DNA from: Anagrus nilaparvatae
Lineage: Eukaryota; Arthropoda; Insecta; Hymenoptera; Mymaridae
DNA length: 64,000 nt
Direction of reading: 5' to 3'
Assembly: GCA_022575985.1 (NCBI GenBank)
Contig: JAKSXM010000007.1
Location: 5,706,501-5,770,500 of the forward strand
The notes under the pieces: model-generated
Told to the model about the DNA's origin: nothing
Seen by the model: the letters and a program-made list of their open reading frames with translations, nothing else
The model's database searches: none
Shown: in pieces, positions 24,610 through 37,384 of the stretch
Layout of the letters: the number at the start of each line of letters is the position of its first letter
Position numbering within the stretch: position 1 is the first letter of the stretch
Program-made: the position numbers and the translations under genes

Positions 24610-25143
24610 ATGCATAAATACTTAAAATTAAAATAAAAAAGAAAAAATAATTTAAAATAAAGTATAAATTAAAAAATAAACAAAATTTTTTTTTTAGCTT
24701 AAAACTAAATTAGAAAATTCAAAATTTTTCACATAAAAATTTAAATTCAAAAATTCAAAAATGAATTAAAATTACAAATTTTTTTTTTATAATTTGCTTA
24801 TTGGAAGTCAAATAAGACTAACAAATAAAAATATTAAGTAATTAAAATCATTAAAAACAATTTTTTCTCAAAAATACATAAAAACAGAAGATATAAGAAT
24901 TATTCTTTAATGAAAATAATAATAAAAATTCCTAATTGTATTAAGATAAAAAATAAAACAAAATTTTAAATTATAAATAATAAAAAGCTTAAATTCCTAA
25001 TAAAATTATAATTTAATATTCTAAGAAAAAGTATGTCTTAAGAAAAATACTTTTCTTGAATAATAGAACTTAAAAAAAAAAAAAAAATAATAAAAATTTT
25101 AAAGTACAATATTAAATTTTTTTAAAATAAAACTGATAAATTT

Positions 25144-25178
<35 letters not shown>

Positions 25179-25712
25179 CGATAGTTATGTCAAAATAACA
25201 AACATAATACTAAAAAATTAAATATTAAAGTTTTAAATAATTACAAAACTTTTATTTATTAAATTATATTCATTAATACTCAAACTCATGCAGAAAAACA
25301 TAAAGGGTTAGAGAAAAACCTAAATAATCACAAATGATTAAAAATAAAGTTTCCTCAAAGATAATGGATAAAAACAAATGAGTTATGTCCAAATAATAAA
25401 ATTGATATTAAAAAATTAAATACATTAATTTTAAATAATTAAAAATCTTCATACATTTAAGAAAAATCTATATAAACAAAGATGAAAAATTTAAATAAAA
25501 TAGAGCTAAAAGCTAAAAATTTTTTAATAAAATTGAAATTAATACTTCAAATGATTAAATTAAAAATAATTAATTAAAAGAAAAAACAAAAAATAGCTAA
25601 TAAAAGCTAAGAAAAAATTTCAAATCAAAACGAAATCAAATATATAGATAAGGCTTCTATGCATTTGAGTTACAAATCCGCATAGAAATTTTACTCAAGG
25701 TGTAAAAATTTC
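24610..25712. other. A-rich interior of the LTR element
   Basis: Adenine-dominated sequence with a long A run at 25150-25178. No pol motifs are seen in any frame. This is where the pol gene would be expected, and it appears to be deleted or never present. Confidence 0.55.
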
Positions 25713-25724
25713 GAGGGGGGGTAT

Positions 25725-26720
25725 TGTAACGTACCAAATGCCTAGACCCCTAAGATATGCAAATATTTATGCATAATGCATGCATATAAAAGTTTAATTC
25801 TACCTACTTATACGTGTGTTGCATCATACACACGCATAAGTGTATAAAATACCAAAATCCGGATTTAAATCAATATATGTATCGATACAATTATAAACTC
25901 CTAAATTTAGATTATTTAATGATAATCAAATATTATTCAGATGGCAGCACTTTCCAGCATGTATTTAATTATGCCGGCAGCCTCTTAAATGTAAATATGT
26001 AAATATGTAAATATGAGTAAAATATTAGTTATTAAGTAAATTAGAATTATTTAATTTAATTATAAAATATTATAATTAAATACACCTTTATTATTAATAA
26101 ATTAATTAAACATAAACGATAGATCTAGTAACGGTCAAAATAGATTTTATTCATAAAAAAGGAGTATTTATTAATCTAAGTTGTAAATAGAAATTAATTA
26201 TAAATAAAAAAATAATTAATGTAATAAATATAATATATAAAAACAATAAATAATAATTAAAACAATTAAAAAACTAAAAAGAAGAAATTCGCGCCAAACG
26301 CAAATTTCCTTCCAGAAAGTTCGAGAACAAATTTTATGTATAAAAATTCCAAGCATGTGTGCGTGAGTTGCGAAAAGTATATAAGAAAGAGCTTTCGCAC
26401 ATCACGACACACTTGTTCTGGAATCTCTGGTGAAGCAAGTTCGTTGAACGACCTTCATTATTTTCACACTCAATAAATATTACATTGAATTAAAACCTTA
26501 GTGTTCTTATTTATGCAAGGGATTCCAAAACATCATCAGCTTCAGATGCAGATGTGCATCAACCAAAATTAGAGGCACAGCCTCGTTATTTACTTAAACC
26601 CTTTGAGGTCCAAGGGCTAGATACCCTTGGTTCGATAAGGATACTAGGCGGGTAGGATTTAAAGTGCTCGAAAGTAGGAAAAAACATAATTATTGTCATC
26701 CCTCTCTCTGAGGGGTTACA
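25725..26720 (+). repeat. 3' LTR of the LTR element
   Basis: Starts TGTAACGTACCAAATG directly after the purine tract and ends GGGGTTACA. It holds a TATA-box candidate TATATAAG (26378-26385) and a polyadenylation signal AATAAA (26472-26477). These allow a U3-R-U5 reading. It is 996 bp. Confidence 0.75.
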
Positions 26721-26724
26721 CTGT

Positions 26725-27412
26725 CAAACTCCTGTGTACGTTATATTTTTGGTCTAAGACGACAAGACCTCATCACACCTTTTAGGCGAAAACTTAATTG
26801 GATGAGTATAAAAACTCGTACCAATTACTTTGCAGCCTTAACCTTGTATAGACTAATACGCATGAAGGAACCTCCTTTTCTTCTATCTTTATTTGAATCT
26901 TACAATTCCGATAAACCATCAGTCGGTGTTCGTAAAGGCTTAAAAATACCATCTTCTATAACAACTGACTGGGGAATAAACTCTTTTCAAGTCAAATATG
27001 CTCATTTCTGGAATAACATTCCACCATGTATACGTGACCTACACTCGTTTACGCGTTTCAAAAAGAGCATTAGACAGTATTTATACAGTAGTGATTTATA
27101 AATCATTATAAATTTTGAATTAAATTATCCTAAGCCACGTATTAAACTATTACCGACTTGACGTACACTCCAATGTGTTATGCATTTGACTATTAATCCA
27201 AAGATTTGTCCAAAATCACTTTTATATTTTATAATATTAAATTTTATTTTATTTTATTGTATTAAATTTTATAGAATAATTGTATATAGCATTTTATAAG
27301 TATTTTATTATATTATTCATTTTTTTTTATGTATATATTGTATATTCATGTATTATATCATTTTTGCTTGGCTAAATAAAGACTATAATAAAAAATAAAA
27401 TAAAAAAAATAA
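26725..27412 (+). mobile_element. CR1/Jockey-type LINE, 3' part
   Basis: Continues the reverse transcriptase ORF of 20957-21822 after the LTR element: ..NSCVRYIFGLRRQDLITPF, then an open frame 26802-27101 (NYFAALTLYRLIRMKEPPFL, FWNNIPPCIRDLHSFTRFK) ending at a natural stop. An A-rich tail with AATAAA follows at 27375-27412. Confidence 0.82.
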
Positions 27413-27556
27413 ATTTATATTATGCTAGCAAGTAACTAATTGTAAAATAAAAGAATATTTTTCTTCTTATCGAGTCGTAAATGCTTTTTTCGCCCCGCGG
27501 CGCGATCGAAGAAAACGTGTTTTCTCCCCACTGAGAAAGAAAAATTGAATTTTATC

Positions 27557-27645
27557 TATGGGACCAAAAAAAGAATGCCCCAGTTCGCAGTTTACCATTT
27601 CTAATTTACGTATGATCTGGGCCATTCTTTTTTTTTGTTCCCTTA
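27557..27645. repeat. short hairpin
   Basis: GGGACCAAAAAAAGAATG.CCCAG at the left and its complement CTGGG.CATTCTTTTTTT at the right can pair over about 25 bp with a 30-bp loop. It is preceded by a GC-rich patch (27490-27520). Confidence 0.45.
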
Positions 27646-28452
27646 GTTAAAAATGTACTATTTCTTCATACTTTGATCGAAAGTCCTTGATTTTGCATTT
27701 GTTTTTGCAGCCCAAAGTTATACTTTTAGTCCTGTATAAATTGTTGATGCATTGATAGAGTTACCGGGTCGAAAATAAAATAAGTCAAAAGAGAGAAATA
27801 ATGTTATTAAACGCGCATACGACACGATTGCTCAGAGAATTTTGCTTGCGCATATAATATTTATTAGTATTTGAAATTTTATAAAAAAAAATTTTAGTAT
27901 TACAAATTAACAAAAAAATGACGTGTTTTTTTAATTAAAAATTGAAATAAATGTAATTTTATCTATAAATCTGTATTTCTATATTCTTCATAATTATAAA
28001 CAACTAGTATAAACATAACCTTTGCATAGATTATAATGAAAGCTGGTTTTCAAAATAAATAAAATATATGTATATGCTAAATTTGAAAGATAAATAAATG
28101 CTTAGAATATATTTGCTTGTTATTAATTATCACTTATTTAAAAACGAATTATGAATAAAAATAAAAATTACAGCAAGTTATGTAAATTATTCTTTAAATA
28201 TTAAAGTCTAAATGATTATCCTTTAAAACTCAATAAAAAAAATTAAAAGACTTGAAAAAGATAAGAAATATGAATAGCAATGCTAATAATGATGTTGAAA
28301 GTTCTAGTTACGAACTAAGAACTCGTATTTTTTGTCAACTACGCTATGTAAAAATACCATTTAAAGTTCAATTTTATAATCTCATTAGTAGAATATTAAG
28401 GAATATTTAGAATATTAAATAGCAATACTTTACATAATAGATAACTTGTCAT

Positions 28453-28750
28453 GTGTTATCAAAAGGGGAAGATAAAACACGTTTCCTGAATAACGTTAAT
28501 TTTATATACGAATTAAAGTGCCATAATTGTCCTGAAACGTATTTTGGGAAAACAAAAAGAGCTTCATTTCATATAATTAAAAAGCACAGTTATAATATAA
28601 AACTTATTAGAAAAACTGTAGTTGCAGAGCATTGTAAAAATTTCCATCATAGTATTAATTTTAATAAAATATCCATTTTAGATTGTGAGAGTTGCAAATA
28701 TCGGGAAAATTACGGCACCCGTGTCGGACGCGCGACTAAGATAAGTCCCT
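28453..28750 (+). pseudogene. Penelope-like element, GIY-YIG endonuclease fragment
   Basis: The open frame shows the Penelope-type GIY-YIG layout: FIYELKCHNCPETYFGKTKR, a following His/Lys-rich helix, AEHCKNFHHSINF and ILDCESCKYREN. The first glycine of GIY is replaced by Phe and the YIG motif reads YFG. The preceding reverse transcriptase is absent, so this is a 3' remnant. Penelope elements use this nuclease for retrotransposition. Confidence 0.7.
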
Positions 28751-29640
28751 AAACATAAAAGCACTAATATACACGAAATTGAGGTTTCTCTATCTAATTT
28801 TAAAAAGTTTTGAATTTTTTTTTTCAATCTTAATAACTTTTTTTTGTGACCCAAATCAATCATTTTTAGTTCACACGATAACTATACTCATATGGTACTA
28901 AAATATCTTGTTTTTCTTAGGAATGTAGAACATGGTGTATATTTACTTGTTATTTATTTTCTTTTTAAATGATATTTCCCGTGATATTTCAAAAATTTTC
29001 ATATTTTCTACATTTCAAATTTGACTTGTAGTTACTTAGTTGGTACCACTGTGCACTTCTAGTATATCAATTAAGTTGTAATAATAACGCATTCCAGGAT
29101 TGGGCAACTGTATAACTTCGTACAACGAAGTATTTATTAAAAACACTCATGTGGATAAGAGTTTTTTTACAAAATCGCTAGTAATTATAAAGAAAAATTT
29201 AAAAAACATGATTCTAACCTATACAAATTTTTTTATTTTTAGACTTAAAATATCTTTGCCGGACTTAAAATCATAAAAAATTGTGACCAAGTTATTCTAA
29301 ATTTGAAAGAAAAAACTATCGCAAATGATTTTTTTGCATATTACCCCTTATGTAAGAGAAAACGGAATACAAAGATTCTTGAAAATTTTATTTTTACATT
29401 TATTACCATTTGCCGGGATTCAAAAATGATAATTTTTTTTTGTATTATGCAGCTTTTGCAACAAGGAATTATTTACTGCTAAAGTTTTAAGCAAACATCC
29501 ACTTAGGAATTTTTCTCTTGTTAAAATAATTTTTTTTCATGTTTTGGTTGGGAAATTTTACATGAACGTTCCAGACTTCAATGACATTTATTTAATTAAA
29601 AAAAATATTCAGGTATATTTGAAGGGAATTTATTACAGCG
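28751..29640. other. AT-rich intergenic DNA
   Basis: I see no gene, RNA or clear repeat here. Confidence 0.5.
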
Positions 29641-29644
29641 TATA

Positions 29645-30625
29645 CTAATTAATTCAATACTAATATTTTAACTTTTCTAAAAAATAAGACACTATTCGAA
29701 CAAATTTTATATTGGGGTATATTTTGCTGCATTCAATACTAATATTTCAATTCTATTATTGCATAAAAACAATTAAAATTACAATTTTTCTATAAAAAGG
29801 ACACTATTCGAAGAAAGTTTATGTTTGGGTTAATATTATGAGTTTATTATAAATAATAAACACGTTTTACATGGAACTAAAAAGGTACAATTTTTTCATT
29901 TACCAACTAGATATAATACAAAAAATAGACAAATTTCTACTTCGACATAATTTTCAAAATAATTATTTTAACATTTTATATACTTATTAGTTCTTAAAAA
30001 TTTTTTTTAAAGTAGGTTTGATGACACATTTTTTAATGCTAGATGGGATCTTTGAGAGTGTGGTGGGAGAAAGAGAACTTCTCTTCTTCTATTATATTCA
30101 ACTGTATGATATCTTCCTGGCTAGTTAAAAAATGTTAGTCTTTTTTTGTTTTTTTTTTTGTTTTTGTAAATGATTAAACATTTTTTGTTGTTTTTTTGTT
30201 GTTCACATGTAAAAAGCAGAAAATAGGGTTTAAATTGATTAAAATTTCCCTGCTTCTTGCAGAGTAGATATGGACAAAGATTTTTTATTATTTTAACTTT
30301 TTAATACCAGAATAATAAACTTTTAACATCATACAATTTTTTTCAATAATGATTATTCTGTTTGGCAAAGGGAGACTCAGTCCTCAGAAACACAGATAAC
30401 AATAATGGAAAAAATTGTACTTTTATAGTACCATGTAGATCGTGATTATTATTTATAATAAACTCATCAAATTAATTTAATTAATTGGAACAAAAAAACA
30501 GTATTTATACTGTTTTCTCATTAGTATTATTTATGTTTGGGTGTAATCTACCAAATTCAATACTAATATTTCATTGTTATTGCATAAGAACATTTAAAAT
30601 TACAATTTTCTATGAAAAATTATGA
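29645..30625. repeat. diverged tandem repeat interrupted by an inverted-repeat element
   Basis: The phrase TTCAATACTAATATTT with similar flanks (..TTGCATAA.AACA.TTAAAATTACAATTTTC) occurs at about 29656, 29729 and 30556. Between copies two and three sits a segment with about 62-bp inverted ends (29838-29899 and 30407-30470, starting ATGAGTTTATTATAAATAAT). That segment is a MITE-like insertion. Confidence 0.55.
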
Positions 30626-30679
30626 TATTTTAATAAATTTACCATAATATTATACACCTGATATGAATAAAAAAAATAA

Positions 30680-31021
30680 AAAATACCCTGCCAACTAGCT
30701 GGCACTAAAGTTCCTCAAACGATGAGCTTAATACTTTGGAATACTTTGGAATACTATTCCCATAAATATCCAATCAATCACGAATCCTTATACTTTTAAA
30801 TTTAAAATCAAATCTTTATTTCTAAAATATTATGGTTAGTTTATTTGTTACTCTTATTTTGTAAACTTATTTGTTATTTATTGTAACTGGAAAATTTTTT
30901 AAAATTATTATCTAGTCAAAATAATTTAATTAATTATTAAAATAATATATTTTTATATTCTAAAAAAATTGATATTTATATTTTGTTATTTATGTATTGG
31001 CCTATAGAGGCTGTAAATGTA

Positions 31022-31052
<31 letters not shown>
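30680..31052 (+). mobile_element. LINE 3' end with (TAAA)n tail
   Basis: A readable end of a LINE ORF (..NIQSITNPYTFKFKIKSLF) is followed by the stereotyped GCCTATAGAGGCTGTAAATG and an (AAAT)n tail at 31018-31050. It is 5'-truncated. This points to target-primed insertion on the + strand. Confidence 0.55.
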
Positions 31053-31129
31053 CTTCAATATGCCACAGATATCATAGATAACAAGCATGCAATTATACAT
31101 ACATTTCTGTTAACTTTTAAAAGTTTTCT

Positions 31130-33020
31130 TTATTGATCAAAAATTTTGAAACAAATTTTCAAAAAATTAATTATCAGATTCGACTCGATTCATTCGAGAT
31201 ATCGAGTAAAAACCATATTTTCAAATATAAGTACTTTAATGGAATTAAATTAGGTATTACAATTTAAAAAAAAAAAAATATTGCAGTTTTTTCAATTTTT
31301 TTGTTTTTTTAATTTTTAGAAAAAAATTTTGAAAAAATTCGGTATCAGATCCAAAAAATTACTATTAACGAACTTTCTAAAACTAGTACTCTCATAGAAA
31401 TAAATTAGGTACTACGTCCAAAGAGAAAAAAAATTTGGTGGTTTTTGTATTTTTTTGTGGCGAAAATTTTGGGAAAAAAATTAAAAAAAAATTAATTAGG
31501 GTCAAGGATGAGGTTTTGAACACTTTAAGGAAATTCGTGACTTTATTAAGGAATAAAAATAAAAAATATAGCATTTTTTAACGTAACCCTTTAAATAGTA
31601 ACAATGAACATAATTCTTGAGGAATAAACGGTTATTTGCCAGATACGATCAATATTTTAATTTTAAATAGAGTTCTAGAAGAGAAAGCCTAGAATACCAG
31701 GGTTTTGAACATGAAATTTATGGGGCTTTGGACACCATCCTTAAAACTAACTACATAATACATTTTTTTAAAATAATAATCAGAAAAATTATAAAAAATG
31801 GATATAATGGCATTTAATTAATTTTTAAATAAGAATGTAACTATTTTTAAATAAAAATTTTTAAATTATCAATTTTAAATCAATTGTAAAAGTTCATGTT
31901 GTTACTAACGACTTGTCAAGTATAGATTCACATTAGAAAATATTTTACCTAAAATTTTTTATTTATTCTAATTAATTGTAAATAAACAGAAAATGGGAGC
32001 AAGAGAAAAAGAAACCTAGTTGGAGTAGTGAGAGTTCTTCTCGTTAACCAGCATCACTGCATTACCAATTGGCATACAGCGGCAATAAATTTTTAATTTT
32101 TTTAAATTAGATTTTATGTAATACTTTTTATTTTTGCTTTTGGATTTAAAAACATTTAATAAATAGACACTATTAAAAATAGAAATTTTACCTTTATCTT
32201 TAACAAAATAATCAAATGTCCAAAACTAAAATCTGTGTATGCTGTTTTGGACATTCGAATAAAATACATGTCGAAAATCACATTTTTAAGTAATGGGTTC
32301 TTAGACATCTTAATTAAACGCATAAATAAGGAAGAAAATGATTTTTTTTGTAACAAATTTAATATTTGATGATTACTTAATCAAATAAATGCAAAAACGT
32401 TGTTATTGTTAAAAAAATATTTAAAAAATAGAGATTTTATGTATCTCGTATCCTTAGTATTTTTGTTAAAAAACGATACCATATTAAGTAGTTTATTTTG
32501 ATTCAGGATTTTATTATTATAAATAATTAATAATTTCCAAATAAACTAGATAGCAAAGAAAGCAACCGTTTAAAGAATATTTTTTTTAGATAAAATATCT
32601 TTTCACTTATTTCTATCTTAGTTATTTGGTAAAATAACGCTGGGGGTTCAAAACCGCATCGATGTCCACCACCCAATCCTTGACCCTATCAGATTCGAGA
32701 TATCGAGTAAAACTCGTACTTTCAAATATAAGTACTTTCATGGAAATAAATTAGGTATTACATCCAAATTAAAAAAAAAAAAATGTAGTTTGAGATTTTT
32801 TAATGAAAAAATTTTCGAAAAAAAAATTAGGTCTTAATTCCATAATGGTTGTGAAATTTCACCGGTTACATACCCCCACACACACACACACACACACACA
32901 TACATACTTTTTTTAAAATCCGGTTTTTTAGTTTCCTGAGGTACCAAAACGTGCTTAAATTTCAAAAAATCAAAATTTGACCCATCACAAAGGTTCCTCA
33001 TTGAGGAACCAATATATCTA
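31130..33020 (-). repeat. low-copy repeat with GGTTCCTC palindrome (copy 1, split)
   Basis: In reverse orientation this matches 49855-50990. Shared parts are the palindrome GGTTCCTCATTGAGGAACC (32992-33010), a (CA)n tract here (32876-32900), and repeated text on the pattern ACTCGATATCTCGAATC. It is interrupted at 31499-32686 by a TA-flanked element. No coding frame is present. Confidence 0.7.
31499..32686. mobile_element. TA-flanked inverted-repeat DNA element, 1.19 kb
   Basis: Ends are GGGTCAAGGAT and its complement ATCCTTGACCC, flanked by TA at 31497-31498 and 32687-32688. Removing it restores the text AATTAATTATCAGATTCG, which matches the intact copies of the host repeat, so the boundaries are exact. 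A second, spaced inverted block (GGTTTTGAAC) lies just inside. No transposase frame is seen. Confidence 0.85.
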
Positions 33021-33790
33021 AAACCTTTCGATGTCTAGTAGGCAAAGTGCGCTTCGACTTCCAATGTATGTACGTTGGGGTTCGCGGTTCATGGCTACTC
33101 GCTATCTACATGGCTACTATCTATCTACCGACTATCTGTTTTTATTTATTAAAAGTATTTAATAAATAAAAATTTTTTGAGTTACACTGAGCATCGCGAA
33201 GCCAATCAGCTAGTTATTCTTATAAGAAATTCACAAAATCAATATTCATTCAAGAAAATAATCAGATATTTTGATAATTGACTCTTGCTCTAATAGTATA
33301 AAAACTAATTTACTAACACCGTAACTTAGGGGCGTGTCAAATCTTGCGGTAACTCTATAGAGACTTAATTTTTTATTATTGCAAAATCTTCTCTGTAACA
33401 ATAGTTAATTAAAGGAAGTTCAAATACAGATTATTTTTTATGAATAGCTCTCTACCTTTGCTGTCAACAGCTAATTTATATTATAGGTTAATTATCAAAA
33501 AAATTTCTAAATGGAAAAAAAATATTTATTTTTAAAATAATTGAAATAATAACAACCTTTACGAGCAAGATGTTATTATTTGTTATTATTTCAATTATTT
33601 TCAACACTCTCCTTGCCATCGAGCGATACAAGAAATTTTGAATATTAATTAATATTCATTATTAGTTATATTTATTTTTAATTTACTTCATAATGGGTTA
33701 GTAAGGTAGAATAGGTTCAGGCATTGGTTTTTTTAAATAATTAATTTTATTAATATAAAAATTTGAATTTTATTTTATCCACTCTGTAAT
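33021..33790. other. intergenic DNA with a small hairpin
   Basis: No gene is seen. At 33532-33600 AAAATAATTGAAATAATAAC and its complement surround an 18-bp loop. Confidence 0.45.
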
Positions 33791-33792
33791 TA

Positions 33793-33965
33793 AATTCTGC
33801 GTCAATTAAAAAAAAAAATGTAAGTAAATAGCTCAAAATATTCAAGGAAAAAAGTTGGATTTTAAAATAGCTGGAAATAGATAATAAAATCTGTAAATCC
33901 TTCTTTTTTCCTAGTAAATTTTGAGCATTTTACTCATTTTTTTTAATCTACGCAGAATTTAATTG
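33793..33965. repeat. MITE-like inverted repeat
   Basis: The left arm (from AATTCTGCGTCAATT through AGCTCAAAATATTCAAGGAAAAAAG) is mirrored at 33900-33965 (CTTCTTTTTTCCTAGTAAA .. TACGCAGAATTT). The spacer is about 45 bp. Confidence 0.6.
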
Positions 33966-34093
33966 AGAAATAGTTAAAATTAAATTAAAATTTTTATATT
34001 TACAACAAAATTATGTTTTCATAAAAACTAATGTAGACAACAGTTCTACCTTACCGTCTTATAAACTATTTTGAAATTTATTTTAATCTTCAT

Positions 34094-34127
34094 GAATAGA
34101 TAAACACATATCTTGTTTATTTGATAA
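34094..34127 (+). promoter_or_regulatory. conserved upstream block with GATA-type sites (gene 3)
   Basis: AATAGATAAACACATATCTT followed by GTTTATTTGATAA lies about 110-140 bp before the start. Almost the same block is at 42929-42961 (gene 4) and 57597-57629 (gene 6). It contains AGATAA and TGATAA, which fit the WGATAR consensus of GATA factors. Function is inferred. Confidence 0.35.
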
Positions 34128-34235
34128 AAAAAAACTTCATTAAACTTATTTTATAAAAATTTTTAATAAGTATTTAGTAATAAATTTAAAACATTAAGAG
34201 AATCTACCAAATATTTTAGTTATTTTATCTTTATA

Positions 34236-37077
34236 ATGAATTTATCAAAAAATTTGTTAAACAAATTGTTATCTTTCTATATCTGTTTGCTTTTACTATT
34301 GTTAACCAAATGCATACAGTCTACTTTCATTTGCCAAACTGATCATTTATGTGAATGCAAAAATACTGAAGATAGTAGACTTGTAATTCAATGTAAAAAC
34401 GGAAGGAAAATGACATTATATGCGAATTTAAACGATTCAAGTAATATTGATGGAATAGAGTTTGAGCATATTGGAATACCAATAAAGAAAAAAGATTTTG
34501 AAAATTTCACTGAAATCAGACATCTTTCTTTTGATAATACGTCAGAGGAAGATCTTGAAACAGTAGATCAAGATATTATAAAAGGTAAATTAATTTATTT
34601 TTATTTAATAGATAATTAATAGTCTCTATGATATTTTAGATCTTTCAAAATTAGAAGGTCTGGCTCTGTCAGGAAGTTATTTTAAAATTCTGCCTGGTTT
34701 TTTTAAAAATACTGAAAAACTCAAGTCTTTAAGCTTGAATAGAATTTCTTTAAAAGATATTGGGCCACAGGGTATATTTGATGAATTGAAAAATATTGAA
34801 TTATTAATTATTTATAACAGCAGCTTAACCTTCAAACCTAGTTTAATTAAAAATTTGAAACATTTGAAAAGACTGGAAATTTTTCTAGAAAAAATTGTCA
34901 ACATTCCACCGACTTTTTTTGAATATAACCTAAAACTTGAACGTATTCAACTTAAGTCAAATAATTTACGTGAAATACCAGCAAATGTTTTCAATAATCT
35001 TACACAACTAAAAAAACTCTATATAACTCATAACGAATTAAAAGTCTTGCCCTCTGGAATTTTTAATTATTCTAAAAAGATTGAAGAATTAGACTTATCG
35101 AACAATTTTTTGAAATCAATTAATGAGTAAGTATTCTTTTATAAAATTGCTTTACTCTTAATTTTCTGTAGAAAAAATTTTCCTTTAAAAACCATCTGAC
35201 TATTGTGAAAATGATAAGTGAAAAATAATTCTTTCAGAAGTATATTTGCTAGCTTAATTAATTTAAAAGAATTAAATTTATCGAATAATGAAATCAGTTA
35301 CATAAGCCAAACCACTTTTCAAGGTTTACATGAATTAAAAATATAAAATTTATCTGGAAATAAACTATCGACTTTCAACAATGAGGCTAAAGTCAGTTTA
35401 ATGTCACCTTTTCAGTTTACCCGTTTTCTAAGAAAACTAAACTTAGCTAATAATAATATAAAGAGAATTCATAAAGATTGGACTCAGTTATGGCTTGTAA
35501 AAATTATTTTATGAAACAACAAAATTACTCATTTACAAGTAACTATTTATTGTAATATTTTTTAATTAATTTTGTTAATTTTTATTAGTCAAAAATTTTC
35601 TTCCCAGATTGAAGATATTGGTGAATACAAACTTTTGGATGTTTCTTTTAACAGGATATCTCGGATATCAATTTCTTTGACAGATGTAGATGAATTGGCC
35701 TTTATAACTCATAAAGGTCGTTCTATTATCCGTATCGTTAATCTTGAAAATAACCCTGTCGTTTGTGGATGTGAAATGTATGACTTTCTTAAAATCATCA
35801 AAACAAATAATCATAAGCTTGAATTTAAGACTTACGATCTTCGCTGTAGTGGTGGTTACCATAACAACACTGAAGTTACTAATTTAGATTATAAAAATTT
35901 TCAATGCAGTATACAACACAATAATTTTTCTGAATAAGATGGATGTTCAGGAATTTGTAACTGCTACCTCAGGCCGTCCGACAACATAACAATCATAGAT
36001 TGCGCAAATAAAAATCTTTCGATTGTACCACAACTATTGAGTTTAAAAAATGCATTGAAAATTCGATTAAATTTAAAGTCGAATAGAATAGAAGAATTTC
36101 CAGATATACAGCAACCAGAATTTAATAAAGTTGAATTTTTAGATTTATCAAGCGATCTAATCACCCATCTTGACGAGAATATTTTTAATTCCAATATTGA
36201 GGTAAAAATCACAATATTAAAAAAATTATATTACAAGTGATAAAATTACGTAAAATTTTAGGAGCTGAATCTGTCAAACAACAATATATCTTTATTTATT
36301 AATGCTGATACTCTCAAAAGATATTTTAGTAAAATTAAAAATTTGAAAATATCTTGGCATTGTAATTGTTTTAATGTTCAACTCTTATCTGAAGAATCGT
36401 ATAAAATGGACTTACATGAATTAAAAAATATTACCTGTTATGAAAAAAATATTTCAATTTATCAATTCAAAAATGATCATTGCTCAAATAAATTTCAACC
36501 TCTTAGTTATATAATTGTATTAACTTTTCTGGTCTTCCTTATAGGTATTTTGATTGTATTATTAACTCGACACTGGTTCGAGATTAAAATATTTTTACGC
36601 TCAAATAAATTAAATCATTGGTGGATCAACGAAAGTGATTTAAACAGCGATAAAAAATATGACATTTTTCTTAGCTTTTGTCACAAAGACGAAGATTTTG
36701 TTTTGAAAGAATTCATTCCAAAAATTGAGGAAAGTAAAACTCCTTACAGTATTTGTATTCACATCCGAGATTGGATGGCTGGTGAGTGGATTCACAACAA
36801 TATCATAAAATCGGTAACTGAATCAAAATGCACAGTCATTATTTTGACAGAAAATTTTATTCAAAGTCTTTGGGGCATGACGGAACTTCGAGTTGCATAT
36901 ATTCAACTGTTATTGAGAAGAAATACTAAAATTATAATTTTTTGCGAAGAATTCAGAAAGTTGAAAAATTTAGAGTTTGAATTAAATAACTACTTACTGA
37001 TGAGCATTATTATCGAATGGAAGGATCCATTCTTTTGGAAAAAATAATTTAAGGCTTTACCGAATCACTCTTTTTAA
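34236..37077 (+). pseudogene. Toll-like receptor, type A, gene 3 (four premature stops)
   Basis: All five exons and all splice sites are present: 34236-34584, 34640-35126, 35238-35538, 35608-36201, 36262-37077. Signal peptide, LRRs, double cysteine cluster, TM and TIR (KYDIFLSF, RDWMAGEW) are all readable. Stops interrupt it: TAA at about 35344-35346 and TGA at about 35511-35513 in exon 3, TAA at 35935-35937 in exon 4 (where gene 4 has TAC), and TAA at 37045-37047, which removes the last ten codons. There is no frameshift, so inactivation looks recent. Gene 4 is the closest relative. If it is transcribed, only a secreted LRR fragment could be made. Confidence 0.88.
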
Positions 37078-37384
37078 TAGCTGTTCAATAAAATATTTTG
37101 AATCTCGGATTATAGAAAATCGTTACTTATATTGTTAGTAATTGGATATTAAATTTGGACTGCTGTGCATGAATTAAAAGAAAAAAGAAGTACAAGAAAA
37201 GTTTTAAAGTAGAAGACTAATCATTTTCAAAATATGTGCCAATAATTATTGCAAGAAAATATTTTAATAATTTTGTTAGAACAAAAAATCAAATATATTT
37301 TGGTAATGACTTCTCTTATTGTCATTTACAAAGAAAAATCTTCTTGGCTGCAAAAAAATATCATTAATCGACATTTTTCTTAAA

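Larger units (their letters stand above)
21823..26720 (+). mobile_element. gag-only LTR retrotransposon (4.9 kb) inside the LINE
   Basis: The outer ends are TGTAAC..GTTACA, flanked by the 4-bp duplication CTGT (21819-21822 and 26721-26724). A purine tract GAGGGGGGG (25713-25721) precedes the 3' LTR, as in LTR elements. The 4-bp duplication suggests the Ty3/gypsy group. Only gag-like frames are present; no protease, reverse transcriptase or integrase motifs are seen in 24610-25710. The left LTR shares just the first 16 bp with the right one, so it is decayed or rearranged. The interior is over 80 per cent A+T by eye. Confidence 0.75.

Noticed and set aside
35668..35862. Antisense frames in Toll exons (also 36311, 49130, 60062, 60238)
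   Set aside because: These are shadows of the LRR/cysteine-cluster coding sequence on the other strand. They recur at the same place in each paralogue.
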